This document shows positions 56,555-64,000 of a stretch of DNA of 64,000 nt, piece by piece. This DNA is from Bradyrhizobiaceae bacterium Ga0074131. GTDB lineage: Bacteria; Pseudomonadota; Alphaproteobacteria; Rhizobiales; Xanthobacteraceae. The first letter of the stretch is position 1, and each line of letters opens with the position of its first letter. The position numbers were made by a program, and so were the translations under genes. The stretch is from NCBI GenBank assembly GCA_001464035.1, contig LNEC01000013.1, positions 1 to 64,000 on the forward strand, read 5' to 3'. The notes beneath the pieces were generated by a model. It worked only from the letters and a program-made list of their open reading frames with translations, was not told where the DNA came from and made no database searches.

Positions 56555-59491
56555 TCAGGGTTCAAGCGTCCTCCCGACACGGAAGCCGACGTTGCCGATC
56601 CGGAAGAGAGTGATGAACCCGTTCCGGTTGGACGAGCGGAGGTGGTCTGGTTCGCCGCTCCAGGAACCGCCGCGATTAACCCGGCGACCGCAGGCTGTGG
56701 ATGTAACAGCAGACCCGTCCGTGGGGGCGCCGCTGTAACTGTCCCCGTAGCAGTCCTCCACCCACTGCCACACATTGCCGTACATGTCGTAAAGGCCAAA
56801 GGCGTTGGGCTTCTTCGTCCCCACGGGTTGCGTCTTGCCATCAGAGTTCTTGCTGAACCAAGCGTACTCATCGAGCTGCGTCTTATCGTCGCCAAAGAAG
56901 TATTGGCCTGGGTTACCGGCTCGCGCTGCGTATTCCCATTCGGCCTCGGTCAGCAGGCGATAAGGCTTGCCTGTTTGTTTTGCTAGCCAAGTTAAGTAAA
57001 CTTTCGCTTCATCCCAGCTGACATTGGTTACCGGGCGATCACCTCGACCCCAACCACTGTCGTCGGCTTTCGGGCAGGCGCCCACCGCTACGCAGGTATC
57101 CCATTCTGCGAAGGTTACTGCGGTCTTGCCGACCGCGAATGGCTGGTCGATCCTGACCTCGCGCTGTGGTCCTTCATCGTTATTGCGATCTTTGTCGCTC
57201 TCCGGTGAGCCCATCGTGAACTTGCCGGCTGGTACCACAATCATTGTTGGGCATCCGTTCGCGCACTCCTTGAAATCCGATCCCGGCTTCGCCGCTTTTT
57301 CCTTCTCCTGCTCGGCCGTGAGGACAGTTGGCCTCATTACTATGTGCCATTGGTAATGCTCGCGAAGGACCGCCTGATTGATGAAAGCAACCAAGCCCGC
57401 GATAATGGACAAGAATAAAGTGTAGATCACCGTTTGCACGATCCGTGCCCTGCGCCGGCCAGCCGCCGCCAGCTTCTGGCTGGCGGCAAGATATTCTGCA
57501 GTCGGCGCCATCGCTGCGACGAAGTCCGGATTGCCAAGCAGGTCTACCGCACTGACCAGCCGCGCGCCCCGGCGCACGAGAGTGTCGGCCTGCCGGCCAC
57601 CGCTGTTCCACTCTTCAGCTTCGCGCATCACGTCGTCGCGCAGCTTGAGCGCGTCCTTTTGCTCTTCCAACCAACCGGCGATTGGTGGTCGGCGCAACAA
57701 CGCCTCGTGGGCGACCTCCAGTGTATCCCGGTTGCGCACAAGCAGACGGGCCTTGACCAGTGCATACGCCAGCTGCGCCAGCGCGGTCCGTCTGCCACCG
57801 ACTAGCTCGGCCTCCTTCGCCACTAGCCGCTTTGCTGCACCTGCCGCCGGATCCCACGTCGCAAGGCCCGGCACGATGAGCCGCCGCAGGGTTTCGTCGC
57901 TGCCGAGATCGGGTTGACCAAGAATGGTCGGTACGGTTCCAACGGACTTCTGCGCCTGCCTCAGCACGCGGGTGACGCAGCCGCCCATGCCGCCGATCTC
58001 GTTATACTGCGCCAGTGTCAGCTCATGTCCAGCCCCGTGAAGCTTGAATATATGCGACAGCGTGAAAGCGAGCAGCGGCAGCGCGTCGGCGCCCGTCGCG
58101 TCCTCCACCAGCCGGTCGACCAGTGCTGCCTCGATCGCAAGACGCTTGACGTTCCGGCTATAGACCTCAGCGGGCTTCAGGATCACGTCGCGATAGGCGC
58201 CGGGCGATAATGGCAGCAGGTAAAGTGGTTCGGGAGCTTCGAGATCCAGTTCGGCAATGCGCTGCAGGAGCCTCTCCACGCTATCGGCGCGGATTGTGAT
58301 CAGCACATAGATGTCCACGCCATCCGATCCCCCTTTCAGCACGTCCGCGAGCAATTGCAAGAAGCGCGCGCTTTCCTGCGCGTCTTCCGCCGCAAACAGC
58401 TCCTCGCCCTGGTCGATGGCGATGAGTGGCGCGGGCGGGCGCGCATTGGGTGCCGTGGCACTTTGTGAGGCGGTGCAAACGGCGGTGGCCTCGGCGATTA
58501 ACGCTCGGAATGCCTCAGTCGCCCCCGCGTCGCCGGCACCACCGACCGCGGCGTTTATCGCGCCCGGTGTCTTAGGTCTGCCGTATCGCGAGAACCATGG
58601 TGCAAGTTGGAAGCCGAGGCCATCTGGTCCCGTTAGGATGCCTTGAGCCGGGCGCAGGATGGCAAGCGGCACGAAATCGCTGTCGCGTTTCAAACGTGGC
58701 CATAGCCCGGCGCGGAGATATGACGATTTGCCGGCGCCGGATGCGGCCTCGATCACGAGAAGACGCGGTGAGCCGCGCCGCCGCACCAGATGCAACTTTG
58801 CCAGCCCACTCATGATGTCAGCGTCGCGGCCGAAGAAAATGCCGGCATCGTCCTCGCCCAGAGCCGACAGGCCGGGATAGGGCTCGGCGTTGGGCTTGTC
58901 CTTCGCCGGCCATGCGAAGCTGCCCGGAGCGACGCCGAGGTCCTCTAGTCGCGGCTTGATTGCCGCCAGCGTGATCTCGTAAACCCGCACCGGCTCGGCA
59001 ATGTTCTTTAGCGTCTGGAAACCAATATCTCGGGCGAAGACATCAATCTTGCCGCGTATCTCCTGATAGACTTTGTCGGATATGCAGATCCCGCCTGGCT
59101 CAGCGATCGCTTCCAGTCGTGCAGCAATGTTGACGCCATCGCCGTAAATATCATCCGCATCGATGATGATGTCACCGACATTAATGCCGATACGGAATTG
59201 GACCCGCCGATCTTGGGGAATGGCAGCGTTACGTGTGGCCATGGCACGCTGGATCTCGATGGCACAGCGAGCTGCATCGACAGCACTTGCAAATTCGACC
59301 AGAGCACCGTCACCAGTGTTCTTGACCATGCGCCCGTGATGCTCCCCGATCTTAGGATCGATGAGTTCGCGCCGGCACGCCTTCAGCGTCTCGTGAGTAC
59401 CTTCCTCGTCAACACCCATCAGGCGGCTGTAGCCAACAACGTCGGCCAAGAGGATGGCAGCCAGCCGCCGTTCTACCCGCGCCTTAGGCAT
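56555..59491 (-). CDS. Class III cyclase - STAND-type ATPase - membrane helix - FGE/SUMF1-like fusion
   Basis: 978 residues. Cyclase domain 8-175 (ADVVGYSRLMG, NTGDGALVEF, YGDGVNIAARLEA). Then a STAND-like NTPase: PYPGLSALGEDDAGIFFGRD, Walker A EAASGAGKSS (K255), Walker B PLIAIDQGEELF (D360), and a winged-helix-like region to about 600. One helix (683-708) places the last part outside: an FGE-sulfatase/C-lectin domain (747-978) with VPAGKFTMGSPESD, VSWDEAKVYLTWLAKQTGKPYRLLTEAEWEYA and RGGSW. The FGE catalytic Cys position reads RSSNR, so it probably binds a ligand rather than makes formylglycine. Confidence 0.88.
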   Translation of the reverse strand: MPKARVERRLAAILLADVVGYSRLMGVDEEGTHETLKACRRELIDPKIGEHHGRMVKNTGDGALVEFASAVDAARCAIEIQRAMATRNAAIPQDRRVQFRIGINVGDIIIDADDIYGDGVNIAARLEAIAEPGGICISDKVYQEIRGKIDVFARDIGFQTLKNIAEPVRVYEITLAAIKPRLEDLGVAPGSFAWPAKDKPNAEPYPGLSALGEDDAGIFFGRDADIMSGLAKLHLVRRRGSPRLLVIEAASGAGKSSYLRAGLWPRLKRDSDFVPLAILRPAQGILTGPDGLGFQLAPWFSRYGRPKTPGAINAAVGGAGDAGATEAFRALIAEATAVCTASQSATAPNARPPAPLIAIDQGEELFAAEDAQESARFLQLLADVLKGGSDGVDIYVLITIRADSVERLLQRIAELDLEAPEPLYLLPLSPGAYRDVILKPAEVYSRNVKRLAIEAALVDRLVEDATGADALPLLAFTLSHIFKLHGAGHELTLAQYNEIGGMGGCVTRVLRQAQKSVGTVPTILGQPDLGSDETLRRLIVPGLATWDPAAGAAKRLVAKEAELVGGRRTALAQLAYALVKARLLVRNRDTLEVAHEALLRRPPIAGWLEEQKDALKLRDDVMREAEEWNSGGRQADTLVRRGARLVSAVDLLGNPDFVAAMAPTAEYLAASQKLAAAGRRRARIVQTVIYTLFLSIIAGLVAFINQAVLREHYQWHIVMRPTVLTAEQEKEKAAKPGSDFKECANGCPTMIVVPAGKFTMGSPESDKDRNNDEGPQREVRIDQPFAVGKTAVTFAEWDTCVAVGACPKADDSGWGRGDRPVTNVSWDEAKVYLTWLAKQTGKPYRLLTEAEWEYAARAGNPGQYFFGDDKTQLDEYAWFSKNSDGKTQPVGTKKPNAFGLYDMYGNVWQWVEDCYGDSYSGAPTDGSAVTSTACGRRVNRGGSWSGEPDHLRSSNRNGFITLFRIGNVGFRVGRTLEP

Positions 59492-59602
59492 AAAGATGGC
59501 CCCGCCCCGCCGTATCTCGAACTAAGCTTACGGTTACGGGCGGGATGTGTCTAGGAAGCAAAATGGCGTGGCGGACATGAAGGTCATGTCGGGGCAGAGA
59601 CC

Positions 59603-60034
59603 AGGCTTTTTTGATTTCGCCCGATGGGTATGCGGTAACAAACAACCACGTTGTCGATGGCGCTGACAAGGTCGAAGTGACAATTGACGACGGCAAGATC
59701 TACAAGGCAGGGGTGATAGGCACTGACAAGTGCGCGGATCTCGTTCTTATCAAAGTTGAGCGCGGCTCGGAGGTTCCGTTCGTGAAGCGGTCAGACGCCA
59801 AGCCGCATATCGGCGATTGGGTGCTCCGGTCGGCAATCCGTTCGGCCTTGGCGGCACCGTCACGGCCGCGTCGTCTCGGCCAGCGGTCGCGACATCGGCA
59901 ATGAACCAAATGAGGATTTCACCCAGATCGATGCACTCAACAAGGGCAATTCGGCGGCCTCGCCTTCAATACGCAAAAGGAGAAGTCGTCGTTGTGAACA
60001 CCGCCATCTATTTGCCTCTAGCGGTAGCGTCGGC
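59603..60034 (+). pseudogene. Decayed DegP/Do-type serine protease fragment
   Basis: Reading across frames gives unmistakable DegP sequence: ISPDGYAVTNNHVVDGADKV, DAKPHIGDWVL, NPFGLGGTVTA, GRDIGN, NKGNS and VVNTAIY. It needs at least three frame changes (near 59611, 59820 and 59845) and another just after the Ser of GNS. N-terminal third and both PDZ domains are absent. It ends in the GSVG region, where histidine-kinase sequence begins. Confidence 0.85.
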
Positions 60035-60703
60035 CACCGGATCATGAACAGCTTCCAGGTCCTGCAACAGCTCGTCGTCACGCAGGCGAAGGTGAGCCCC
60101 GGAGCCGAAGTGCGCACGGCGCTGGACAGCATTTCGGCACGTTTGTTCGCGCTGGCGGCCATGCATCGGCTCTTGCTTCGGGGCTTGCGGGAAAACCTGG
60201 AGATCACCGATGTAGCTGACTACCTCCCCGAACTGGTCGCGTCCGTCGACTCGGCGTTTATCAGCGGAGGAAGCCTCACCCTTGAGGTGGACGTTGAGCC
60301 CGGCGCGCACCTGCCGGCGGGTCAGGTGTCGGCCTTTGGGCTCATCGCGACCGAATTGATGATGAACGCCCTGAAACACGCCTCTCCGGACGGTCGGCAA
60401 TGCCGGGTCGCAGTCAGCTTTGGGAAGCTGGCCGGATTGCACCGCCTTACGGTGTCTGACGACGGGGTTGGCCTCCCGCCCGAGATCGGACAGCCCAAGG
60501 CCACAGGCTTGGGCATGAAGCTGATCAACAACCTGGCTCGTCAACTTGGAGGGGCTGTCGAGGTAAATCGGACGCCGCCGGGCGTTTGCTTCCAACTGAC
60601 GTTTCCCGCCCTGGAGACTTCGCAGCCTGGATCGCTTCGGTCGGCAGCCAGTTCCAATGGCGAGAACGCCGCCGCTGGCCAATTATCGATGGCCGTAATC
60701 TGA
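60035..60703 (+). pseudogene. Histidine kinase C-terminal half (HWE/HisKA_2 type), truncated at the phospho-His box
   Basis: The open frame from ATG 60044 gives 219 residues: MNSFQVLQQLVVTQAKVS, LFALAAMHRLLLRGL, then N box LIATELMMNALKHASPDGRQ and G box DDGVGLPPEI, GLGMKLINNLARQLGG. The three codons before the ATG encode His-Arg-Ile, so the His box is present but everything before it has been replaced by the degP remnant. Sensor region and start are lost, so a normal kinase is unlikely; a truncated ATPase core could still be made from ATG 60044. Confidence 0.75.
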
Positions 60704-60840
60704 ATTCTCTGAATGGTCCGATGTCGCCCTTGGCCCTTCTCGGACGCCAAGGCTGCGGCAGCGAATGTCTGGGTGAAATCAGACATAAGTGCCTGGTGGG
60801 CTCCACCATGCGGCGGTCCGGTTCGCCAAAGGAAATTACC

Positions 60841-60914
60841 ATGACCAGTGTCATCGTCGTCATCGGTGCCGGACCGATCGGACCAGCCGTGGGATTCGGC
60901 CTTGCGAAACCGGA
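60841..60914 (+). pseudogene. Start of an SDR/NAD(P)-binding oxidoreductase, cut short
   Basis: ATG 60841, with AAGGAA upstream, begins the Rossmann motif TSVIVVIGAGPIGPAVG of short-chain dehydrogenases. After about 15-24 codons the sequence becomes the 3' end of the opposite-strand gene at 60915-61151. Only the N-terminal strand and glycine loop remain. Confidence 0.55.
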
Positions 60915-61151
60915 TCATTTCATCGTTTGCAGCCATTTCCACGCGTCCCCCAGCACGGCCTGAATCTGATTGCGTTCGGCGATCGCGTCGCTGGTGAACA
61001 GGCCGTGCGTGCGCGCGTTCTGGTTTCCCGTTCGCGCGCCGGATCCCGGCGCACCGCCGTGCATGCGGCAGCGCCTCTTGCCGCGCACCGCCGGCGAACG
61101 GCACGATCCGCCGGAGCGGGTTCTTGCGCCGCAACGCGGGCTCGCCAGCAT
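60915..61151 (-). CDS. Small HGGAP-motif protein
   Basis: 78 residues from ATG 61151. Cys/Arg-rich start (PRCGARTRSGGSCRSPAV), then MHGGAPGSGARTGNQNARTHG, a motif family common in proteobacterial prophage-like and accessory regions. Four Cys residues at the start could bind zinc. Function unknown. It follows the 61178-61894 gene by 26 bases, as this pair often does in Bradyrhizobium by my recollection. Confidence 0.7.
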   Translation of the reverse strand: MLASPRCGARTRSGGSCRSPAVRGKRRCRMHGGAPGSGARTGNQNARTHGLFTSDAIAERNQIQAVLGDAWKWLQTMK

Positions 61152-61177
61152 CGGAGTGATATCGGGCGCGTGATTGC

Positions 61178-61894
61178 TCAAGCCAATGCTTTCCGCCGCT
61201 CGGCGTCCACGTCCGCAACCATCACGCTGGCATGCTGCGTGACGTTGCCGACAATGGCGTTGCCGCCATCCCGCACCGACACGGTCTGCACGGTGACGGC
61301 AGGCTCGCGATTGCTGCGATAGCGGTTGAGCGCCTCGATCTGGGCCGGAAACGTCCGCGTCAGCCGGCCCAGGGCGCGCCCGGCGCTGTCCTGCCGGGCG
61401 ATGTCTCCCGCGCTCGCGAACTGATGGGCGCATCGCATCGCCATCACGTGAACGGACACCATCTGCGCCACCAGCATGGCCTCGACGGAATCCCTGGGCC
61501 TGATGCTCTTCACCATCGCGATCATGAAGGCGAGGTTGACCGCGTCGGGCTTCCGCCCGATCACGCTGGCCCTCACCAATTGCCTCAGGATGCCATGCAT
61601 CGCATCGCGATCGCCGACCCCCAAGGCGTCCGCCATCAGCTGTTCGCCAAGCTCGGGATCCGGATGGTCGATGAAGAATCCGCGCTGCGCGAGTTTGACT
61701 CGCGGGGCCGCGGCCGCCTTGTCTCGCCCGCTGGCGGTCATTGCCTTTGTCTTGTCGATCTCTGGAACCTTGTTCACGTCGATGTCTCCTCGCTCACGCG
61801 CATTGGAAAGCGCGCGGGTTACGGCAACGCGCAGGCGATCATTCGCCGGGGCGAGCCGGTGCAACTTCAATGGTGGGGTTTTTTGGCCGGTCAT
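61178..61894 (-). CDS. Conserved accessory-region protein of unknown function (Bradyrhizobium type)
   Basis: 238 residues, soluble. The N-terminal 60 residues are basic and low-complexity; then a helical core (GEQLMADALGVGDRDAMHGIL, EAMLVAQMVSVHVMAMRCAH, ALGRLTRTFPAQIEALNRYRS) and a beta-like end (VTVQTVSVRDGGNAIVGNVTQH). This pattern, followed by an HGGAP protein, recurs in accessory regions of Bradyrhizobium. I do not recognise a function. The 211 bases upstream to the tRNA-like repeat contain no gene. Confidence 0.7.
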   Translation of the reverse strand: MTGQKTPPLKLHRLAPANDRLRVAVTRALSNARERGDIDVNKVPEIDKTKAMTASGRDKAAAAPRVKLAQRGFFIDHPDPELGEQLMADALGVGDRDAMHGILRQLVRASVIGRKPDAVNLAFMIAMVKSIRPRDSVEAMLVAQMVSVHVMAMRCAHQFASAGDIARQDSAGRALGRLTRTFPAQIEALNRYRSNREPAVTVQTVSVRDGGNAIVGNVTQHASVMVADVDAERRKALA

Positions 61895-62105
61895 TGCGCC
61901 GAAGCGCCCGTGGGCAGGGCCGAAACGGGCGGTTCTGGAAATGGCGCCAGGCTGGAATAGTGCCGGTGATTTGCCCGACGTGTCAAAGTGTTTTCGCGGT
62001 GCATAACTTCCATGCCGTTCCCCGATGTCTGCTTTGCATGGGGTTGTTTTCGATATTTTGGTTTTGGAGCGACCACCGCGCCGGTCTCGCGGCCGTGAAG
62101 CGTGG

Positions 62106-62250
62106 TGGGCCCGGCAGGACTCGAACCTGCAACCAGACCGTTATGAGCGTAGTGACCTTACCGAAAACTCCAATAAAAATGGCCATTTCTGCTGATAAGC
62201 GGTGACGTTTTGATGCGTTCGAACACGTGGTTTCTGTGGGATAACTGTGG
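62106..62250 (-). repeat. tRNA-like direct repeat B (CAU anticodon arm to 3' CCA), putative attachment site
   Basis: On the minus strand: anticodon loop CTCATAA, T-arm GCAGGTTCGAGTCCTGC with a perfect 5-bp stem, acceptor GGGCCCA and CCA end (62103). D-arm and 5' acceptor strand are absent, so not a working tRNA. The far end of the block (GGTTTCTGTGGGATAACTGTGG) matches repeat A. Same orientation as A, 7.3 kb away. Confidence 0.75.
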
Positions 62251-62397
62251 GGGCGGGAAGGCGGCTTCGTCAGGATAGCAGCGTTTATCTGATTTGACCG
62301 GCGCTTTCCCCATACCAACGTGCGGACACGCTGACGTGAGCTTGTCACGGCTCGCGATGAACTGAGTGAAACCGCCCGTCAGCCGCAACGCTGAACA

Positions 62398-63585
62398 TTA
62401 CTCACTCGCACTGATGCAATGCTCGCTCACTTTTTCTAACCAATTATCGTAATAATACCATTGGTTGTCCGCCAACTCGACTCCGTATCCATTCTTGGGA
62501 TTTTTAGCATCAAGCTTGCGCCGAATTTCGGTGTGCTTTGACATATTAAACCACGCAAAACCGCGCTTCTTCATTTCTGCTACGATCTGAGCAGGTTTGT
62601 ATTTTGCCCTTTCGCGATCCTTAAAGATGACCCGGTCGATCTCTTCCGCCGCTTCGGTTCCTGCGCGGATGAATTCAACTACCTTATCGGCCTGCCCCGG
62701 ACGGTTGCAAGATTGTTCTACGAACAGAACATTGAAGGCGTATTTCGTGTCATTGAGAATTCGCTCTGGCAGTGAGCTATCAAGCTTAGCAATTATGGTC
62801 GAGATATTTGGATCGACCTCTTGCGCAGCATAAATGAGCTTGGCTTGGTCATGGCTGAACGAAGACATCTGAATCGCGACACCGAAGTCGCTGTCAATGC
62901 GATATTCGCCGCCGAATTGTTCGGCGATCCAACTGTTGAAATTCAGCGCGCAAGCCTGCAGTTTACTTGCGACTTTCAGGTCTATGTTTCCGGTAAACCT
63001 GTGGGCAATAGAATTACGGACGCCAATGATGAATCGCAGATTCTCTTTGACGGACTCAGAAAGGGGGCACTCTCCTACCTCGATGCACCTGCTGAGATCC
63101 CAATAGCGTTCCAAACCTTCGTTAGTACGATCAATAGATTTTGTGCCATCAAAGCCTCGAACGTAATACCTGTAATCTATTTCGGCCCGTTTATAGAATG
63201 CGTGGAATGCGTAGGTCCACGCGATGACGGAAAGAACGATATAGATTTCTGCACGAAATTGTATTGCAGGATTGTTGAAAATCTGAATAGCGGCAATTTG
63301 CGCCTCGCGAGCTTTCAAAACAAGCTCTTCGATTTCACGCTCAGTACCGCGTTTCACTGAGTAAGAGAACCAACGTTCTTTGAAAACGCGAAGCTCTTCC
63401 TCTGTCGCAACCTCGACATCAGAAAAATGACTGCCGACTCGGATTTCTGCGATAACACGATGATTTATTGACCGGCCCGGTCGGCTAAAATAGGGCAGGA
63501 TTTCTTGGTCGTTCATGCCGGTGAAGCTCATGAAAGCTTTTATCAAGGCGATTTCCCAGACCGCTAGAGAGTCACGTGAAGCCAC
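62398..63585 (-). CDS. DUF3644 domain protein, AT-rich
   Basis: 395 residues. After an N-terminal region (WEIALIKAFMSFTGMNDQEIL), residues about 85-220 carry DUF3644 features: FRAEIYIVLSVIAWTYAFHAFYKR, DYRYYVRGFDGTK, and LRFIIGVRNSIAHRF, the last a HEPN-like RNxxxH motif (R-N-S-I-A-H). The C-terminal third is basic with YKPAQIVAEMKKRGFAWF and a Tyr-rich end. GC content is clearly lower than neighbouring genes, implying recent acquisition. A role in phage or plasmid defence is suggested only by the HEPN-like motif and by location. Confidence 0.65.
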   Translation of the reverse strand: MASRDSLAVWEIALIKAFMSFTGMNDQEILPYFSRPGRSINHRVIAEIRVGSHFSDVEVATEEELRVFKERWFSYSVKRGTEREIEELVLKAREAQIAAIQIFNNPAIQFRAEIYIVLSVIAWTYAFHAFYKRAEIDYRYYVRGFDGTKSIDRTNEGLERYWDLSRCIEVGECPLSESVKENLRFIIGVRNSIAHRFTGNIDLKVASKLQACALNFNSWIAEQFGGEYRIDSDFGVAIQMSSFSHDQAKLIYAAQEVDPNISTIIAKLDSSLPERILNDTKYAFNVLFVEQSCNRPGQADKVVEFIRAGTEAAEEIDRVIFKDRERAKYKPAQIVAEMKKRGFAWFNMSKHTEIRRKLDAKNPKNGYGVELADNQWYYYDNWLEKVSEHCISASE

Positions 63586-63626
63586 AAAACTCTCCTGCCG
63601 TTACTAAACCGCCGATTGGAAAATTC

Positions 63627-63881
63627 TTAGTTCGCAACGGCACTCAACGCCTTATCGAGCGAAAATCGATCTGTCGCTCCATCCTCAAACTGTATTCCAA
63701 AACATTTTGTCGTGAATCCTTTCCCAGTTTCGTTCTTGGGGAAAAACGCTCTGACCGGTGATTTAATGATCCAATTCGTCTTTCTACAGTACTCGTCGTA
63801 AAGGGCTTTTATATCTTGAAATTCTTGACCAGCGAAGTGCTTGCCCAATGCAGCGCCCTTGAGAATTGGCTCAAAATGCAT
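63627..63881 (-). CDS. Small hypothetical protein, DUF3223-like ending
   Basis: 84 residues from ATG 63881, AT-rich, 41 bases upstream of the DUF3644 gene and on the same strand. The order ALYDEYCRKTNWIIKSPVRAFF, GKGFTTKCFGIQFEDGATDRFSLDKAL weakly recalls DUF3223 (CF-aromatic-DG-DFS). It may be the first gene of a two-gene unit with the DUF3644 gene. Nothing is identified from 63882 to the window end. Confidence 0.5.
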   Translation of the reverse strand: MHFEPILKGAALGKHFAGQEFQDIKALYDEYCRKTNWIIKSPVRAFFPKNETGKGFTTKCFGIQFEDGATDRFSLDKALSAVAN

Positions 63882-64000
63882 TTTGCCAGCAGTTATGCTG
63901 TCAAATTGTAGCCCAGCGCCTAGGTGTGGAGCCTCAACAGGTTGTTCCCGGTTAGACCGAGTCTGCTGATCGGTGTTTGAGACTTTATCCCGCCGTGAGG

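Noticed and set aside
62103..62164. Intact tRNA gene with CAU anticodon
   Set aside because: The T-arm is perfect and a CCA end is encoded, but the 5' half is absent and the anticodon stem has mismatches, so it is listed as a repeat or attachment remnant.
62821..63360. Plus-strand open frame of 179 codons inside the DUF3644 gene
   Set aside because: Antisense to the recognisable DUF3644 region; no ribosome site or motif.

Overview
The window is high-GC alphaproteobacterial chromosome, most likely Bradyrhizobium or a close relative in Nitrobacteraceae. Three things point there: ctrA lies divergent from fliI-fliJ with flhA nearby, a four-site cluster of GANTC (the CcrM methylation motif) sits between ctrA and fliI, and there are several class III cyclase genes, a DUF1127 gene and a small Bradyrhizobium-type membrane protein. 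No replication origin, rRNA, CRISPR array, intact tRNA or transposase was seen.

Layout. Positions 1-2.2 kb hold the end of a chemotaxis cluster (cheY end, cheB, cheR). From 2.4 to 9.7 kb come an ABC-F ATPase, a cyclase-TPR protein, a large di-haem cytochrome and a host-attachment-type protein. From 9.8 to 17.7 kb lie ctrA, fliI, fliJ, an ECF sigma/anti-sigma pair, two small genes and flhA. From 18 to 31 kb is a run of transport and envelope-stress genes: MFS, rhodanese, SOUL, P-type ATPase, PRC-barrel, DUF2254, MscS, a frameshifted DUF421 gene and an APC permease. From 31 to 41.7 kb are a membrane patatin, a gamma-glutamyltransferase, two sensor kinases with a lone receiver, and a cupredoxin behind a Fur/Mur-like operator. 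From 41.9 to 49 kb an Orn/Lys/Arg decarboxylase lies downstream of a complete branched-chain amino acid ABC transporter operon (binding protein, livH, livM, livG, livF).

The accessory part starts at about 49.4 kb. Four same-strand genes encode a two-HKD phospholipase-D-fold protein, an astacin-type metalloprotease without a signal peptide, a caspase-like protease with an intact His/Cys dyad, and a beta-plus-helical-repeat partner. I read this as a candidate undescribed intracellular protease/effector (immunity or regulated-death) system, and it is the most interesting locus here.

Immediately to its right, two diverged direct repeats of about 147 bp, each containing the 3' part of a CAU-anticodon tRNA, bracket a 7.3 kb segment (54.8-62.2 kb). 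That segment carries a Tat-exported metallo-beta-lactamase-fold enzyme, a cyclase-STAND-ATPase-FGE fusion, and gene debris: a degP remnant joined to a histidine-kinase fragment, an SDR start, and a phage-like pair. Beyond it lies an AT-rich DUF3644 gene and one small gene. The right-hand 10 kb therefore looks like a tRNA-associated integration hot spot with decayed and live cargo.
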